In this document: positions 1 through 12,026 of the stretch, in pieces
Layout of the letters: each line of letters opens with the position of its first letter
Numbering within the stretch: the first letter of the stretch is position 1
DNA from: Cordia subcordata
Lineage: Eukaryota > Streptophyta > Magnoliopsida > Boraginales > Cordiaceae
Direction of reading: 5' to 3'
DNA: 64,000 bases
Assembly (NCBI GenBank): GCA_028554755.1
Contig: JAPTOF010000006.1
Location: forward strand, 14,817,001 to 14,881,000
The notes under the pieces: generated by a model
Seen by the model: the letters and a program-made list of their open reading frames with translations, nothing else
Databases searched by the model: none
Told to the model about the DNA's origin: nothing
Position numbers and translations under genes: made by a program

Positions 1-362
1 TGACTTGAGAAAAGATTGACCTATAGAAGTCAAATTCGGCATTCCAGTGCGTTTTTTCTCTAATCAATTAGAGTATAATTCCTACGATTCACAAGAGAAA
101 TAATTTTTATAATAATTTTATTTGTTATTGATAATTATTTTTTTTACTTTCTATGCGAAGATAATAAATATATTTTGTAAAATTTGAGTCTTGGTCAGTT
201 TATATAATTTTGATGAAAGATTATTAATTATTTAAATTGAATTTTAAATTGGAAAACTAAAATTAGAAAAAAGAATATGATATGAGAAAAAAAAATAGAA
301 GATAAACAATATATTTATTGAAATTTAGCTCTTTTTAAGGAAAAAATTGATACATACATACA

Positions 363-394
<32 letters not shown>

Positions 395-435
395 CATATA
401 CATATACATACATATATATATACACATATACATAC

Positions 436-467
<32 letters not shown>

Positions 468-1352
468 ATATGATTAAGGAATTGAATTACGATGAAATAA
501 AAATAATAATTTAAAAAAGAAATTATATGTGTGTTCATATTTAAAAAGTATCAATATAACCATCAATTTTGTATTTATTGCTAAAAGTTTACGTCAAACG
601 TTAATCAAGAAATTAGCTATTATTTATGTTTATCACATATATAATATTCTATATTAATTTTTTTTAATTGAAAGTGGAAGTCCCTTGTTTTTTATATGTA
701 ATCTATACTTGTCCATTATATATTTATATGTCTAGAATCACTATCAATAATCACGTTATCTCTGACAGTTATTAGTAGTGGACCAATTTGTCAAGATACG
801 CCGAGTTTCTTTTTTTTTTTTCCCGATTTTGGCCTTTTTCTTTTTTGTTGGGTATATACATATATAATCACACATAAACTTATGTTAAAAATAGTAATTC
901 AAGATTTGAAAAGAATATTAAATGTAGCAAGTGTAGATAAGTGGAGGAAAAATAAATATAATTAAATTTTTCGGAGCATAAATGAAGGGATCATTAGTAA
1001 ATCATGTTATTGTATATTTGATATTTTCTCAGTGACCCAATTGAAGTTTTTTTGGTTTTGAAAAATTAAATACCTTTAGAAAGACAAATCATGAATAAAG
1101 TAAATGGATACACTTCATGCATTTGTGATCGCATATTTAAATAAATAAATTAAGAAATAATATTACATTGATTGAAGGAATAGACTTTAATGTCTTTTGG
1201 AGGAAAGAAATCGCATGAAGACATGGGGATTGATTAATATGGTATGGGATGATTCTATTAAGAAAACATATACAAGAGAGTCCATTTATGGAAAAATCAC
1301 AAACTTCAAAGCTAATTTAAGTAACTTTTATATACGATAAGATCAAGTAATA
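1..1352. other. AT-rich spacer, no gene seen
   Basis: Very AT-rich DNA with no coding signal I can support. Its only structured parts are the microsatellite at 351-472 and the left edge of the SINE target-site duplication at 1339-1352. Confidence 0.6.
351..472. repeat. compound (TACA)n/(TA)n microsatellite
   Basis: An uninterrupted run of TACA units passes into mixed TACATA and TA units. Open frames across it encode only Tyr/Ile/Cys/Met repeats and are not genes. Confidence 0.9.
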
Positions 1353-1449
1353 GGGATCAAATGATAGTTTAAGTGGTTAAAACTATTTTTGCAAATGTGA
1401 GATTCTAGGTTTGAATCCTATGGAAGTGAGGAGTTTTCAAAAAAGAAAA
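1353..1449 (+). mobile_element. short tRNA-derived SINE
   Basis: An RNA polymerase III A-box-like motif (TAGTTTAAGTGG, 1365-1376) is followed about 30 bases later by a B-box-like motif (GGTTTGAATCC, 1408-1418; one base from the GGTTCGAATCC form). The segment ends in an A-rich stretch. It is flanked by a 14-bp direct repeat (AAGATCAAGTAATA at 1339-1352; AAGATCAAGCAATA at 1450-1463) that differs at one base, as expected of a target-site duplication. The unit is only about 97 bp, so it is probably a truncated or minimal SINE. I do not recognise the family. Confidence 0.65.
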
Positions 1450-1650
1450 AAGATCAAGCAATAAAGTCCGCTACTCAATTTGCTGATCTAATTCAAATTA
1501 CTCTAAATCTGACCCAAGACAAGGAAACAATGAGACCAAGGATATCTTAAATATAATATAAGGTTAGTTGGCCATTGAGTAGCTAATTTAGGAGGCACTC
1601 TATAGCATGACATTCGATGTCGCGTATCATATTGATGATTTACAGACTCA

Positions 1651-2143
1651 GAGGGTCTTTAGTTTAACTTTTAAGGTGGACAAACCGGCTGCGAGTCAAA
1701 TTTAAGTTAATGGTAATATTTACTTTAATTAAAAAAATATTTTTTTAAATGACTTTAAGCAAATAATAAAAAAGCTTAAGCAAATAATAAAAAAGCTCTT
1801 CACTTTCAGTTTTTTGTTTTTATGACTTATGCTCTAAAGAAAAAGAAAGTTTGATCAAATTATTTACTATTTTATCCTTATTTTTTTATTTATTATTAAA
1901 ATATCTTTACTCTTTTATTTTATACTTGTCATGTAAGTTCTGTTTTTTGTCCTTAATAGTTATTTTAACAATATAAGTTATTTTTCGACCCACTTCAACT
2001 AAATAAGCAAATACTTATTTTTATAACAAAATTTTTTATTCAAATACATAACTACTTAAAATTAAAAATTATAAATAAAAAAAGCCACTTAAAATCAAAT
2101 GTACTTTAAGTAGGTTTTTGATATACCAATCCAAACACCCTTT
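1651..2143 (-). mobile_element. Harbinger/Tourist-like MITE, copy 1
   Basis: About 490 bp, very AT-rich, without coding capacity. Read on the minus strand it is collinear with the element at 23223-23710: both start close to a GGTGTTTGGATTGG or GTTTGTTTGGATTGG end, share interior words such as AAAATAACTATTAA and AGTAAATAATTTG, and end in ACCCTC. The two are about the same length and lie in opposite orientations. The outer bases are diverged and I cannot see a clean target-site duplication here. Confidence 0.6.
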
Positions 2144-2225
2144 TGGTTTCTTTGTTCTTTCAATAAGAAAAGGAAATATATACACTGTTTCTCACGTACA
2201 ACTGAATTTAAAAAAGAAAAAAAGA

Positions 2226-2267
<42 letters not shown>

Positions 2268-2797
2268 CCTGCGTGATTTGCATGAAAGCTAAAGCTTTAA
2301 GATTTCATAGACGGCGTAGTAGAACTTTGAGGAAAGAATATTATTTGTGTGTGTTGCATGGAAATATTTTCTCGGTCTCTGACCGACAAAAGTCATGGCT
2401 GAGTATTTAGCCAAAAAAAAAGTCATGGTTGTGTATATCAGTTACCTAATCTATGAAAGTTGAATGACTATATTTTTCGGCATTGTTGACTTTATATCTG
2501 TGGTCATATATAGTCTTCCAGCCTCATAACAAACACACCACCGTCCATTTTGTGTATGTAGAGGTTTCACACCCCCCACCCTCATTTTCACGAGCTCAGG
2601 TGAGGCTGCAATTTCATTATCTTAAAATTTCTTAGGAATATTTATGCTTTTTAATCTAAAATTTTTTAGTAATCTCTAGCTCCTAGAAAAAAAAAAAATT
2701 CATATCTTTGAAAGTTAAACTAATTTTTGATTTTGTAATTACCGAGAATTTTTTTTATTACATATATAAAATTGTAAACCGTACCCTTTGTCGCCTA
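2144..2797. other. spacer with (TA)n run
   Basis: AT-rich spacer with a TA dinucleotide run at about 2231-2264. A short pyrimidine-rich stretch lies at about 2565-2590. No gene is visible. Confidence 0.5.
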
Positions 2798-3002
2798 GAC
2801 TAGGAATTTTTTTTTAACCCAAAAAAAAAAACATTATGCAAAACTAACCCCGTTTATAAACGTTTTGAAAAATAACCCGTTTTGAGTCCAGAAATGCGTG
2901 GCGCGCATTTCGGGAACTCGGCCGCGTTCCGCGTTCCTGGAACGTGGCCGAATTCCAAGAACGCGGCTGCAGCGCATTCCTGGAACGCGGCCACGTTCCA
3001 TA
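2798..3002. repeat. MULE1 left TIR and subterminal palindromes
   Basis: The outer 85 bp form the inverted repeat with 9725-9820. The next 120 bp are strikingly GC-rich for this window and consist of repeated GCG-ATTCC-NGG-AACGCG palindromes. The clearest are GCGTTCCTGGAACG at about 2931 and GCGCATTCCTGGAACGCG at about 2972. The stretch lies immediately upstream of the PMD gene's 5'UTR. Confidence 0.8.
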
Positions 3003-3133
3003 TATTTGATGCCCGATCATTTTTTTTCCCATTCTCCTCCAACCCCACTTGTGATTTTCTCTTGTTTTCTCTCAACCCCTCATACAAAAGTTTTAGTTTT
3101 TTAGCATTTTCGCGAGGATATTGCCTTGATCTT

Positions 3134-3726
3134 GTAAGTTATTTTATTTTTATGTTATTTTTTGCCATTGTATTTAACGTTTTAAATTATAAAATATGTT
3201 TTTAGATCGTGTAGTTTTTTTGTTTTGATAATTAAATTTAGTTTGTGTTAATTTGAATTTTAATTGTTGTTAGATTTGTAGATTAGAATTTTAGTTTTGT
3301 TGTTAATTTATATTGAAATGTTAATTGTTGCGTAAAATATAGTATGATTATTAGAAATAGAATTAATATTGTTGTAATTAGTATTATTAGTAATATTATT
3401 AGTATGATCATTATTATTAAACTTATTATTGCTATATGAATATTATTAGTAATAAATGTTATCATTCAGATTATCATTATTATTTACAATATCATTAGTT
3501 TTATTACAGCCATGTTATATGTTAGATGTAATTATTAATGTAATTATTAGTATTATTGGTATTATTATCATTTTGATGATGATGACGATGATGGATGATT
3601 AAAGTAATATGTTAGATATTATTATTAGTAATTTTATTAATACTATTGTTGATATATTTATCCATTAATTTATTTTATTATTATGATGATGATGACGATG
3701 ATGGATAATTAAACATGTTATCTTTG

Positions 3727-3784
<58 letters not shown>

Positions 3785-3914
3785 ACAATCATTGATACTA
3801 TTATTATTAATAATATTAGTGTTATAATTATTATTATTTGATAAAATTAGAGAGTTAATGTATATAGTGAAGTAGTAATATTTAGTTAATCACTGTTATT
3901 ATTTTTTATTTTAG
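3134..3914 (+). other. 5'UTR intron of MULE1 PMD gene with ATT/TTA microsatellite
   Basis: The donor (CTTGATCTT/GTAAGTT) and acceptor (TTTTAG/G, nine bases before the ATG) match the positions of equivalent introns in MULE2 and MULE3. The intron carries a TTA/ATT run at about 3728-3782. Two copies of a roughly 35-bp segment containing GATGATGATGACGATGATGG begin at about 3575 and 3684. Confidence 0.65.
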
Positions 3915-3922
3915 GAGTCATT

Positions 3923-6346
3923 ATGGATGCTCGTCCTGCACCAGTAGATACCACTTTACTATGCTATTATATGGATCACCAGGTCTAGTATTTACAGGAT
4001 CCGCACCATCTGGGTATGTTTAGGTGCTATAGGTCAGATAGATCGTTGTTTAATGCGTCGGAGCTCCCGTTAGTACAGCAGTAGTTGGCGAAGACCGGAT
4101 TCTACGGGTGTTATAAATCCCGATATCACCAGCTTAACCGCGGTCTTATTACTGCCATGATAGAGAGGTGGTGGCCGGAGACTCACATGTTTCATTTACC
4201 CGTAGGCGAGGCTACTATCACCCTATAGGATGTGGCCGTGTATTAGGGTCTTCCCGTGACCGGTACTCCTGTCCCGGTGATTGATACGATCCCGCAGTCG
4301 AAGGAGGAATAGGTTGTCAGGATGCAGGAGTTGCTGGGTATCGATGTAGATGCGGTGGTGGAGGACGGTACTGGCCGTATCGACATTGTGGGGAACACGG
4401 TGAATTTCGTCTAGCGCAGGACAGGTTTGTTACGTAGGGCATGCCGAATGAGCCCACTCAATACCAGGCGCAGCAACGAGCACAGCTGTGGATATTTCTA
4501 GTCATCTGCTGTCACTTTTTTGCGAACACCAGCACGAATGAAGGTAATTTGTCCTGGTGTTATTATTGGACGACTTTGAGCGTATTCGGCAGTACAATTG
4601 GGGCGCGGCTGTAGTATCGTATTTGTACCAATAGCTTGACCGCGCCTCATTCCGCCAGTGTAAGCGTGTATGTGGAGCTGTGACACTAGTTCAGGTATTG
4701 GTTTGCCTTATGTAGTAGTTATGTTTATATTCTACGAATGTTAACTTTATTATTACAAGCGTTATTATAACATAACACATATTCAATGCCTGTAGTTTTT
4801 TGCATAGGATAGATTCATGGCTTTTCGGGCTCAGCTCTGGCATCCGACACGAGAGCGGCTTCAACATTAGCAGCATCAGCTGAAGCCGGAGTTTCAGTTC
4901 CCTGGCGTTCCACGGGGTGCACAGTTTTACGTCAAGAAGGAAATGACTGATGCATCCGGCAAGTCAGGATAGGTAGAGTGTTGGGATGTCATAGACCATC
5001 TCTAGCCTGACGAGGTATAGTACGCTTAAGCTGCCTTATTAAAAATACTTTACATGTACACTTAAGCACGTAATTAACTATCCGGTGCTTGTTTTGGTTA
5101 CAGTTCATATGACAGCCGTTTAGGGCGATACTGGCCACCCTCCCACCTTACTGTGTTGCCGACAGTAACGTCTGGCGTGCCCGGATACCGCTGATATGTG
5201 GGCATACTGTTGAGTGGCACTGCCCGGATCTTGTCTTGTAGCAGTTCGGACTTAGGTTGGCCGTCTCTGCTGATCCCCCTACACATGAAAAACATAGGGA
5301 CGGCAAGGAGAAGGTTGAGGGAGCTGCGCTGACCGAGGCTGTGAATATGTGGGAGAATTGGGCCCAACACGTTTTATATGGACAGGCGGAGGATGTGCCG
5401 CCTGCAGCGGTACTCGAGTTTTACATGCAGTGGTACCAGCGACGGACCATATTACAGGTCGGTCATCCCGGTACCAGTCATAGGCTAGATGGGTACGTGG
5501 CATTCGCACATGACGAGACGTCACTGGTTAGTTGACTTTGTTCCCAATGTTTATGTTACTCAATTAAAGTTGTTGACTATTAGTTTATATTAACCCTAAT
5601 ATGTTATGTTTGACTATAGGCCACTGCAGTTCAGCATGTCGTCCATCATTCTCGTGATTTGCTGCAGCGTTACCAGGAGGGAGACCTTGGGGGCGGTGCA
5701 CACATGGAGCATGTCATACGGCACTTGCAGCTCATGTAGTTGCATGGCGAGAGTGCACTCTGACACACGCAGCACGAGCATCTCATACAGCAGAGAGCCG
5801 TGTGGGAGTTGCCCGATGCGCCTTCGGTGCATTCGTTGTAGCGATCCGGACAGCAGCGTGTACAGCGTTCTCCATCTGCGCAAGCGCACACACAGCCATC
5901 GTGGTGGGTCATCACAGTCATCTCGTCCACCCACACGGGCCCCATTGCAGCGATCTGCGTGGCGTTTGTTCCTTGTTGACTTCTCCAGCAATTCTGGTGG
6001 CCGGGGCACGTTCGAGGCTGGTGGATCATCCCAGCCCTATGTTGAGGAACCGGAGGATGACGAGGCGACGCAGAGCAAGTCATCGGGGAGGGTCACCAAG
6101 CAGCTATATGGGATCCCATGACTACGTTCACCGTCAGTTGGTGTTCAGTGGCGATGAGCATCAGGAGCAGCCGTTGCACTCCGAGCCACAGGCGACCCAA
6201 GCACCCGCCACACAACAGCAGACACATGAGCTGCGGCTCTGCCAGACACGTTCATCCCGGAAGCGCAACGCCCCATCCCCTGTTAGACGTCATTTACCTG
6301 ACCGCAGTAAAAGGGGGAAGGGCCCTGATCATTACACGCCGGGATG
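3923..6346 (+). pseudogene. plant mobile domain (aminotransferase-like) protein, MULE1 copy, broken
   Basis: The ATG at 3923 opens a reading frame with the N-terminal pattern seen in the sister copies (RPxP, then LCYYMDH). Later come the PMD hallmark EATIT-L-DVAVY (about 4207-4245), a WGAAVVSYLYQ block (about 4600-4640), a PLI-x4-VEWHCPD-LVL-QFG block (about 5190-5250) and a KHRDGKEK/HPGTSH exon ending near 5535. The C-terminal exon starts after an acceptor at about 5620 and ends in a RHLPDR-KRGKGPDHYTPG tail with stop at 6344-6346. Introns fall at the same places as in MULE3 (about 4697-4810, 5016-5101, 5527-5620). At least ten in-frame stops, nearly all TAG, and two frame shifts near 4440 and 4560 make it nonfunctional. 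PMD proteins such as MAIN and MAIL1 are nuclear and affect gene expression and transposon silencing; a role for this copy is inference. Confidence 0.8.
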
Positions 6347-6660
6347 ATGTATTAATTTTCAAGTGCTTTTTTGTTTCATATGTATTCGTGAGACATTATC
6401 TTTATGTTGATTATTATTTCATTTTGTTTTTTTTATTTGTTTTAACCTTTTTTTTTCTTACACATGTCGACGTTGATTAAACATGACCATATCACAACGC
6501 CATAGCCCTAGGTTTACAGACAACGTGTCTTAAACACAATAACATCACAAAGTCACAACAAATATGTATAAAACGATTGCACAATAGCATTACAACGTCA
6601 AAACAAATAGACATAAAACTATCACATATGGAACTTGTGGCAATCGCTAAACATAAAGGA
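6347..6660. other. MULE1 convergent 3' region
   Basis: 314 bp of AT-rich sequence between the stops of the two convergent genes. It presumably holds both polyadenylation regions. No further gene is seen. Confidence 0.5.
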
Positions 6661-9284
6661 CTACGCATTTTGGTTGTTGGGGCAAATTGGAGTAGTGTGA
6701 CCCTGTTGACCACATGCTGTACACCTTCGTCGTCCACGGCGGTCCGAGTGATCCATCTCGTTTGGAATGCGCCGGCCACCAGCTCGTTCTCTTCTCTGCC
6801 GAACGCGACTTAGGTTCGAATGCAACATCCATGCAGGAGTTGGAGGCCAATAAAATTGGTGTCCGAGAGGCTCGAATATCCGCCCATATGTATCTTTGTA
6901 CGATTTCACCGTCAGCTGTTGAGGTATCATGTTCTCCACATCAAACCCCCTAAACCGAGCAACAGTTTGTGCATGCGAGCATGGCAGGTCATATTCAACC
7001 CACTTTCCGCAAGTACACGTACGGTCTTCCTAGTTGACAACTTGGTTTGGCGGATTCTCGTTCCATTGAATTGGTAACCGACCCACCTGGTATCTACCAT
7101 CTTGTCTAAAACTAAGTACGTGATGGTGATGTGATAAGGTCTTCCACTTCTCAAAGAGTTCCCTCACACTAGGAGGGAGCCAATGGCCTTCACTTTCCAA
7201 CTGTGTCGTATGGACCAACCGATCATGAAAGTAACCTTTTATCTTCATAAAAGTATTGGTAATAAGTGCCGTTATGGGCAACCCCCTTGCACCGACGAGG
7301 ACATTGTTGAAGCATTCGACATTATTTGTCGTCATCATACCCCATCGGAATCCCCTATCAGCACTCATGGTACATGCATCGGCAGGGATATCGGATAGGA
7401 ACTTGTGTACTCATCTGCCAACACCGTTCTGATTAGGGTCCACATCAAGGATCATGTTTATTGTATGCACATGTTTGCGTGTTTGACATTCTCAGCCAGC
7501 TATTCAACACATGTCTTTAATGAATTGATTCCGCCATCTTTTCATCACATTGCTTTTCAGATGTCTCAAACAAATGTGATGTTTTATTTCAAGTTGACCG
7601 TCACGTGTAACCCGTTTGATTGCAGATGCGATGCCTGCATGCCTATCTGAAATGATACACACTTGGCGCATCTCATTGAAAAGTTCTCGTGCAACTGGTG
7701 TAAGAACCATGACCAAGTATGAGTTGTTTCTGCGTCCACAACAGCAAAAGCTAATGGCAACACTTAGCAGTTGGCGTCTGTGGCTAATGCAACTAGGAGA
7801 TGACCCTTGTACTTTCCTCGCAAGTGTGTGCCGTCCAGCGAAACCACGGGCTTACAATGCCTCCACGCCGTGATGCACGGACCAAACGCCCAATAAATTA
7901 TGTCGAAAATTTTTTCAGCCTGCGTTGAACCTTCAGCGAACCTATATCTCACCACACTACCTAGATTATTGGCCATCATGGCCCCAAGAAACTGTGGTAG
8001 CATCTTATATGACGTGTTCCAATTGCCATACACTAGTTCAACTGCTTTGTTCCGACCGTTCCATGCTTTTCCGTAACTGACATCCGCGTTAAGCTTCTCC
8101 TTCATGTGAGCTTGGATAAGCTCGACCTCGTAATCAGCCTTCTTAGTTATGAAATGCCTCACCAAGTATCCAACCAATCCTAACGTCAAATTTCTTTACC
8201 CCGACGCAATTATTTGCACCATACATACATGTATTGCATCATACTACGTAATCTCCCACTGCTTGTGCGTTGCTTTCCTTATGACACGTATATACCATGG
8301 GCATGCTACACTTCCATTGTGTGCTTTCCTACACCGTACCTTCCACAGGGTCTTACTCGACTTTACGACCCTATATTCCTTCTGTATTCTTATTGCGTTC
8401 TGTTGAACAGCCCTTATCCTATCCACTTTGGATGGGAACACCATTCCTTTGGCTAGTTCCATCCTGTCCGGGTCCTATACTGGACATTTACTGACCTCGT
8501 ACCTACTTGTCGTGTAGAATTCAATCCTAGCAGTATGGAACTCCACGGCTTCCTCCTCATCTACCTCCAGCTCTGCTTTGACATCCGGTCCTTCTACCTC
8601 GTTCTCAATTTGGTAGTTCAAACTTGCTTCTGAGATTGCATCTTCTTCTTGATCGTTCAATTCACCGTCCTCATTTTCTTCATCTGTCTCCGACAAAACA
8701 GTATCTGTTGCGACGTGACATCTCTCCTCCGTGCCATCGCCGTGATGAGAGGGTCCTCCAACTTCAAATATAGAATGTGGTTGAAGGGAAATGGAAAAAG
8801 TGGCAAACTCTGCCGCGGTTGTTGCAATATTGATATGTTCATCTTCTTCATACAATGGTGCTGCATTTAGGTCCGGCATGTTGGATTGGTACGGGACGTC
8901 GGAAATTATTTGCGGCACATACACGTCATCAGGTTGAACAGACTGAACGTCCACTATTACGTGTGCCACACAGCGGTTCCATTCACACCGAGCTGTGCCA
9001 TACATCTCCCGCACATCTTCATCATCAATTATTGCATTTGGATAATAATAAATCTGCTGCAATGTAGCATCCTATCTAGGGTCACAATAGCATAAGTTAA
9101 TCCTATCGATGCTCGGACGCAACCCCAGTTTTCTAATTACGCGCGAAACAAATTGATCGTAAGTTGTATCAGGATGAATTTTGATTTTGTGTGGTATATT
9201 TGGACTTCTGTAATCAAGACCATAATCGGTCATTATTGTGTGACTGCCGTAGTATAAACGAACAATAACCTCGGTTGAATTCAT
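6661..9284 (-). pseudogene. mudrA-type MULE transposase, MULE1 copy, broken
   Basis: Read on minus from the ATG at 9284: an N-terminal region with TTYDQFV, an acidic linker rich in Glu/Asp (about 8500-8900), a zinc-binding MuDR-type DNA-binding region with C...CPW (about 8290-8350), then GRNKAVELVYGNW. The DDE core follows: first Asp in SLDGTHL (7833-7835), second Asp in IISDRHAGI (7645-7647), Glu in NNVECFN (7315-7317). A SWIM finger (CTCGKW...CSHA, about 6985-7030) and a CCHC knuckle (CTACGQQGHTTPIC, about 6670-6710) complete the C-terminus, with stop at 6661. All three catalytic residues survive, but there are about nine internal stops and a frame shift near 7690-7700. Several stops replace a Trp that another copy retains, for example before DPDR, after DMC and before EDRTCTCG. 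It would act in the nucleus by cutting at the TIRs if intact. Confidence 0.85.
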
Positions 9285-9420
9285 TCTTTTACGTGCTTTG
9301 GTAGAAACTTATACTAACAAAGTGAATGAATTTGGCAGAGTGTTTATTTGGTGGAAAGTGATTGTGATGGTAGAAATTTACGGGGTAGGATTGAATGATT
9401 CGGTGGAGGAAGGGGTTGGG

Positions 9421-9430
9421 ATTTATATAG
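9421..9430 (-). promoter_or_regulatory. TATA box of MULE1 transposase
   Basis: CTATATAAAT on the minus strand, about 140 bp upstream of the transposase ATG at 9284. MULE2 has the same CTATATAAA motif at the equivalent place. The palindromic subterminal array starts directly upstream. Confidence 0.6.
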
Positions 9431-9436
9431 GCAGAA

Positions 9437-9820
9437 AACGCATTCTGGGAGTGCGATTTTTGAAATTTCCCGTGACTTGAAGTGACTAAAGCGTGATTTG
9501 TGGCAGGGATTCTCATCAGCGCACTCCCAGAATGCGCTGCTAAGAATATTTGGTCGTCCCTACAATCAAATCAAATCAGAATAAAAATCAAATTTGGCAA
9601 CTTACAAGGAACCCAGAAAATGCGTTTCCAGAATGCGGAACGCACTCCAGGAGCGTGGGCGCATTCCTGGAGAGCGACCGCACTCCCAGAGTGCATTTTT
9701 GGGAATGCGTGCAGCGCATTTCCAAATTTAAAACGAGTTATTTTTCAAATCGATTTATAAACAGGGTAAGTTTTGCATAATGTTTTTTTTTTGGGTTAGA
9801 AAAAAAAAATCCCCTAGACC
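9437..9820. repeat. MULE1 right subterminal palindromes and TIR
   Basis: Repeated GCGCACTCCCAGAATGCGC-type dyads (9437-9455, 9519-9537 and a dense cluster at 9618-9720) are followed by the terminal repeat (about 9725-9820) matching the left end. The motif family is the same as at 2880-3000 and is found neither in MULE2 nor in MULE3. Confidence 0.8.
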
Positions 9821-10013
9821 ATGCTGATTGCTGAAAGAGAGGCTTGCAAGTTCACTTTTAAAAAGTGGATACGGATGTACGATTTGGTAATAATTGGTTT
9901 TATGTCTGGAGATGAAATGATATTTCCTAAACCCGCTACGGGTGTGGATTTGAATTCTCACCTAATTGTTTGTATCTTCCAATGATTAGAAAATGAAATC
10001 TATTCACCCATGT

Positions 10014-10205
10014 CAAATTGAATTATTGAAGTTAACAAGACTTGAAAAGAAAGAAGGGAATTTAAAGATAGAATGAAAGAGAAGGGAAATAAAATTTTTA
10101 AAATTCATTCAAATTGAATTATTGAAGTTAACAAAACTTGAAAAGAAAGAAGGGAATTTAAAGATAGAATGAAAGAGAAGGGAAATAAAATTTTTAAAAT
10201 TCATT
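10014..10205. repeat. 96-bp tandem duplication
   Basis: Two nearly identical 96-bp units, starting at 10014 and 10110, both beginning CAAATTGAATTATTG. One visible difference (AACAAGACTT against AACAAAACTT) suggests a recent duplication. No coding content. Confidence 0.85.
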
Positions 10206-10245
10206 ATTAAGATTGATTCACTTATATATAATAGGAATAAGATGC

Positions 10246-10860
10246 ATTTTATTTCCTGTATTTTGTTAAAGTCGCATAAATTCCTGTAATACCAAACTCG
10301 TTGATACCTCTTGTGGTTTAGAAGACGTTGAATATTGATCCTCATAATTTATTTTTTAAAGATAATGGAAAGTGTAAAGGACACACTTATAAGGGTTTTC
10401 TACTTTTTAATAATGAAAAACTCAATTAAATTGGTGCAAATTCCCCCTCTATTTTTTAAAATGATACGAATTGCTCTCTAATTTAAAATTAGTATTGATT
10501 CCTCCCTTTAACATGAAATAAGGTGTAAATATACTCTAGATGAGTGAAAAAAAAAATGTATCTCCTAGACAAATCTACATAATTTAGGAGAAAGATATAT
10601 ATTTCTATTTTCACCCTACAAGTAGTGTATTTATACCTTATTTCAAACTAAATAGGGAATTTCGTGTCATTTCTAATTTTGGGGGGAAGGGAGGGAGGGA
10701 GAATTTGTACCAATTTAAAAATTCTTCATTAACTCTAACGAAAAAACTAATGATAGGGATTAATGTGTAATATTTTTTTTAAACCATAGGGATATTAGTG
10801 AGTTTTGAAACTCCTTATACAACTCCTACAAAGGATAGATAAAATTCAAATTTACCCCCA
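10246..10860. mobile_element. long inverted-repeat (fold-back) element
   Basis: The left arm (about 10246-10541) and right arm (about 10612-10860) are reverse complements with moderate divergence. Matching blocks include AAATAAGGTGTAAATATACT against AAATAAGGTATAAATACACT (complement of 10612-10640), AAATTGGTGCAAATT against AAATTGGTACAAATT, and a TGGTTTA block. The arms are separated by about 70 bp. This is the structure of a fold-back MITE or of an inverted duplication that could produce hairpin RNA. No coding content; edges are approximate. Confidence 0.6.
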
Positions 10861-11032
10861 TTTAATAATGCACAAGATATTTTTAGTTATTAAAAGACAC
10901 TAATAACTAAAAGAGAATTCTAAGTTGCTCCAGCTAGGGCAGCTGTTAGGACACTTCCATCATCATAGAGTGTTGATTTGTTCGATGATTGTCTGGCACT
11001 CCATACGCATCGGCAATAGTAAGGCTGGAATG

Positions 11033-11300
11033 GAATTTTTTTATAAATGACACAAATTTTAAAATTCCTTACGAAAATAACCTTGTTTTGGAAGGAATTG
11101 TAAATCTAGCCTTTTTGGCTATTCAAAAACCGAAATCGGCTGTTCAATCAATGAAAGTATCAGCATTTATTACTCAGCCATTGGCGGAGAAATTTTCGGC
11201 TATTGAAAAAACTTTCGGCGATTGAATAGGCGAATTTGACTTCATTCAAATTCCCCCCTCCCTGTAATTGCCAAATTTTCTGTGATTGAATAGCCGAACG
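11033..11300. repeat. MULE2 left TIR and subterminal TTCGGCTATT palindromes
   Basis: After the terminal repeat come copies of a GGCTATTNAA half-site and its complement TTNAATAGCC (about 11117-11140, 11195-11230 and 11280-11300). The motif is unrelated in sequence to those of MULE1 and MULE3 but lies in the same position, upstream of the PMD 5'UTR. Confidence 0.75.
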
Positions 11301-11450
11301 TTATTCATCTTTTAACCCACATCTTCCTCTTCTTTCTTACACCCGAATTTTTCCTTCTCCCCTCTCATCTTCCTCTGCAAAAAATTCAAGCTCACAAACC
11401 CTCCATTCTAACTCAAAACAAACTTTAAGCCTAGGAATTTGCCTATTCTT

Positions 11451-11982
11451 GTAAGTTTTTAAAAGTTTTTACCAATTTAGATTTTTTATTTTTATGTGCA
11501 TATGTATGTTTTATATATATGTATATGTTGTATATGTATATCATGTGTATGTATATACCTTTTTTATGTATATATATGTTGTGTATGTATATGTTATATA
11601 TGTAGATATTGGTATAGTTGTTGATGTAGATGCTGTAAATATATAGTTTAGTTGTAGATATAGACAATAGGAAAATTATAATTAATAAGATATTTGGAAA
11701 ATTGAAATCTAATGAAATTAAGAATTTTAAGTAATAGGAAATGTGTTAATACTATGTTTAGAATGTTATAGAATTAAAAAGAAGGGAATAGAATGAAATT
11801 AAGAAATAGGAAATTATTAAACTTATAAAAACTTGTAGGAAGTATTGAATTTAATAATTATTATTTAGTGTGATTATTATTGTGAATATTAATGTAATTA
11901 ATATTAGTACTAGTATTATTAGCATCATGATTTGCATATTTTTTTGATTATTAGTATGATTATTATGGATTATTATTAGTTG

Positions 11983-12026
<44 letters not shown>

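Larger units (their letters stand above)
2798..9820. mobile_element. MULE1: Mutator-like element with PMD and mudrA genes
   Basis: About 7.0 kb, bounded by terminal inverted repeats. The left end (CTAGG, T-run, AACCC, A-run, then ACATTATGCAAAACT) is matched by the reverse complement of the right end. The similarity continues through a GTTTATAAA block and an AAAAATAACCCGTTTT block into GC-rich subterminal palindromes. Inside are two convergent genes, a PMD gene on plus and a transposase on minus, with stop codons 315 bp apart. Both are broken. I could not identify a 9-11 bp target-site duplication at the proposed edges, so the exact ends are uncertain by several bases. Confidence 0.85.

Noticed and set aside
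335..538. 67-residue minus-strand open frame over the microsatellite
   Set aside because: It is the translation of TACA/TA repeats and has no other support.
2844..3205. Several open frames on both strands at the MULE1 left end
   Set aside because: They translate the subterminal palindromes and 5'UTR; no conserved protein and no counterpart in MULE2 or MULE3.
5606..6347. Overlapping long open frames on both strands in the GC-richer 3' part of the MULE1 PMD gene
   Set aside because: They compete with the frame that aligns to MULE3 and ends in the shared HYT tail; the others are shadows of a C-terminal exon with broken frame.
2789..9829. 9-bp target-site duplication for MULE1
   Set aside because: The flanking nine bases (TGTCGCCTA and ATGCTGATT) do not match at the proposed ends; the edges may be off or the duplication lost.
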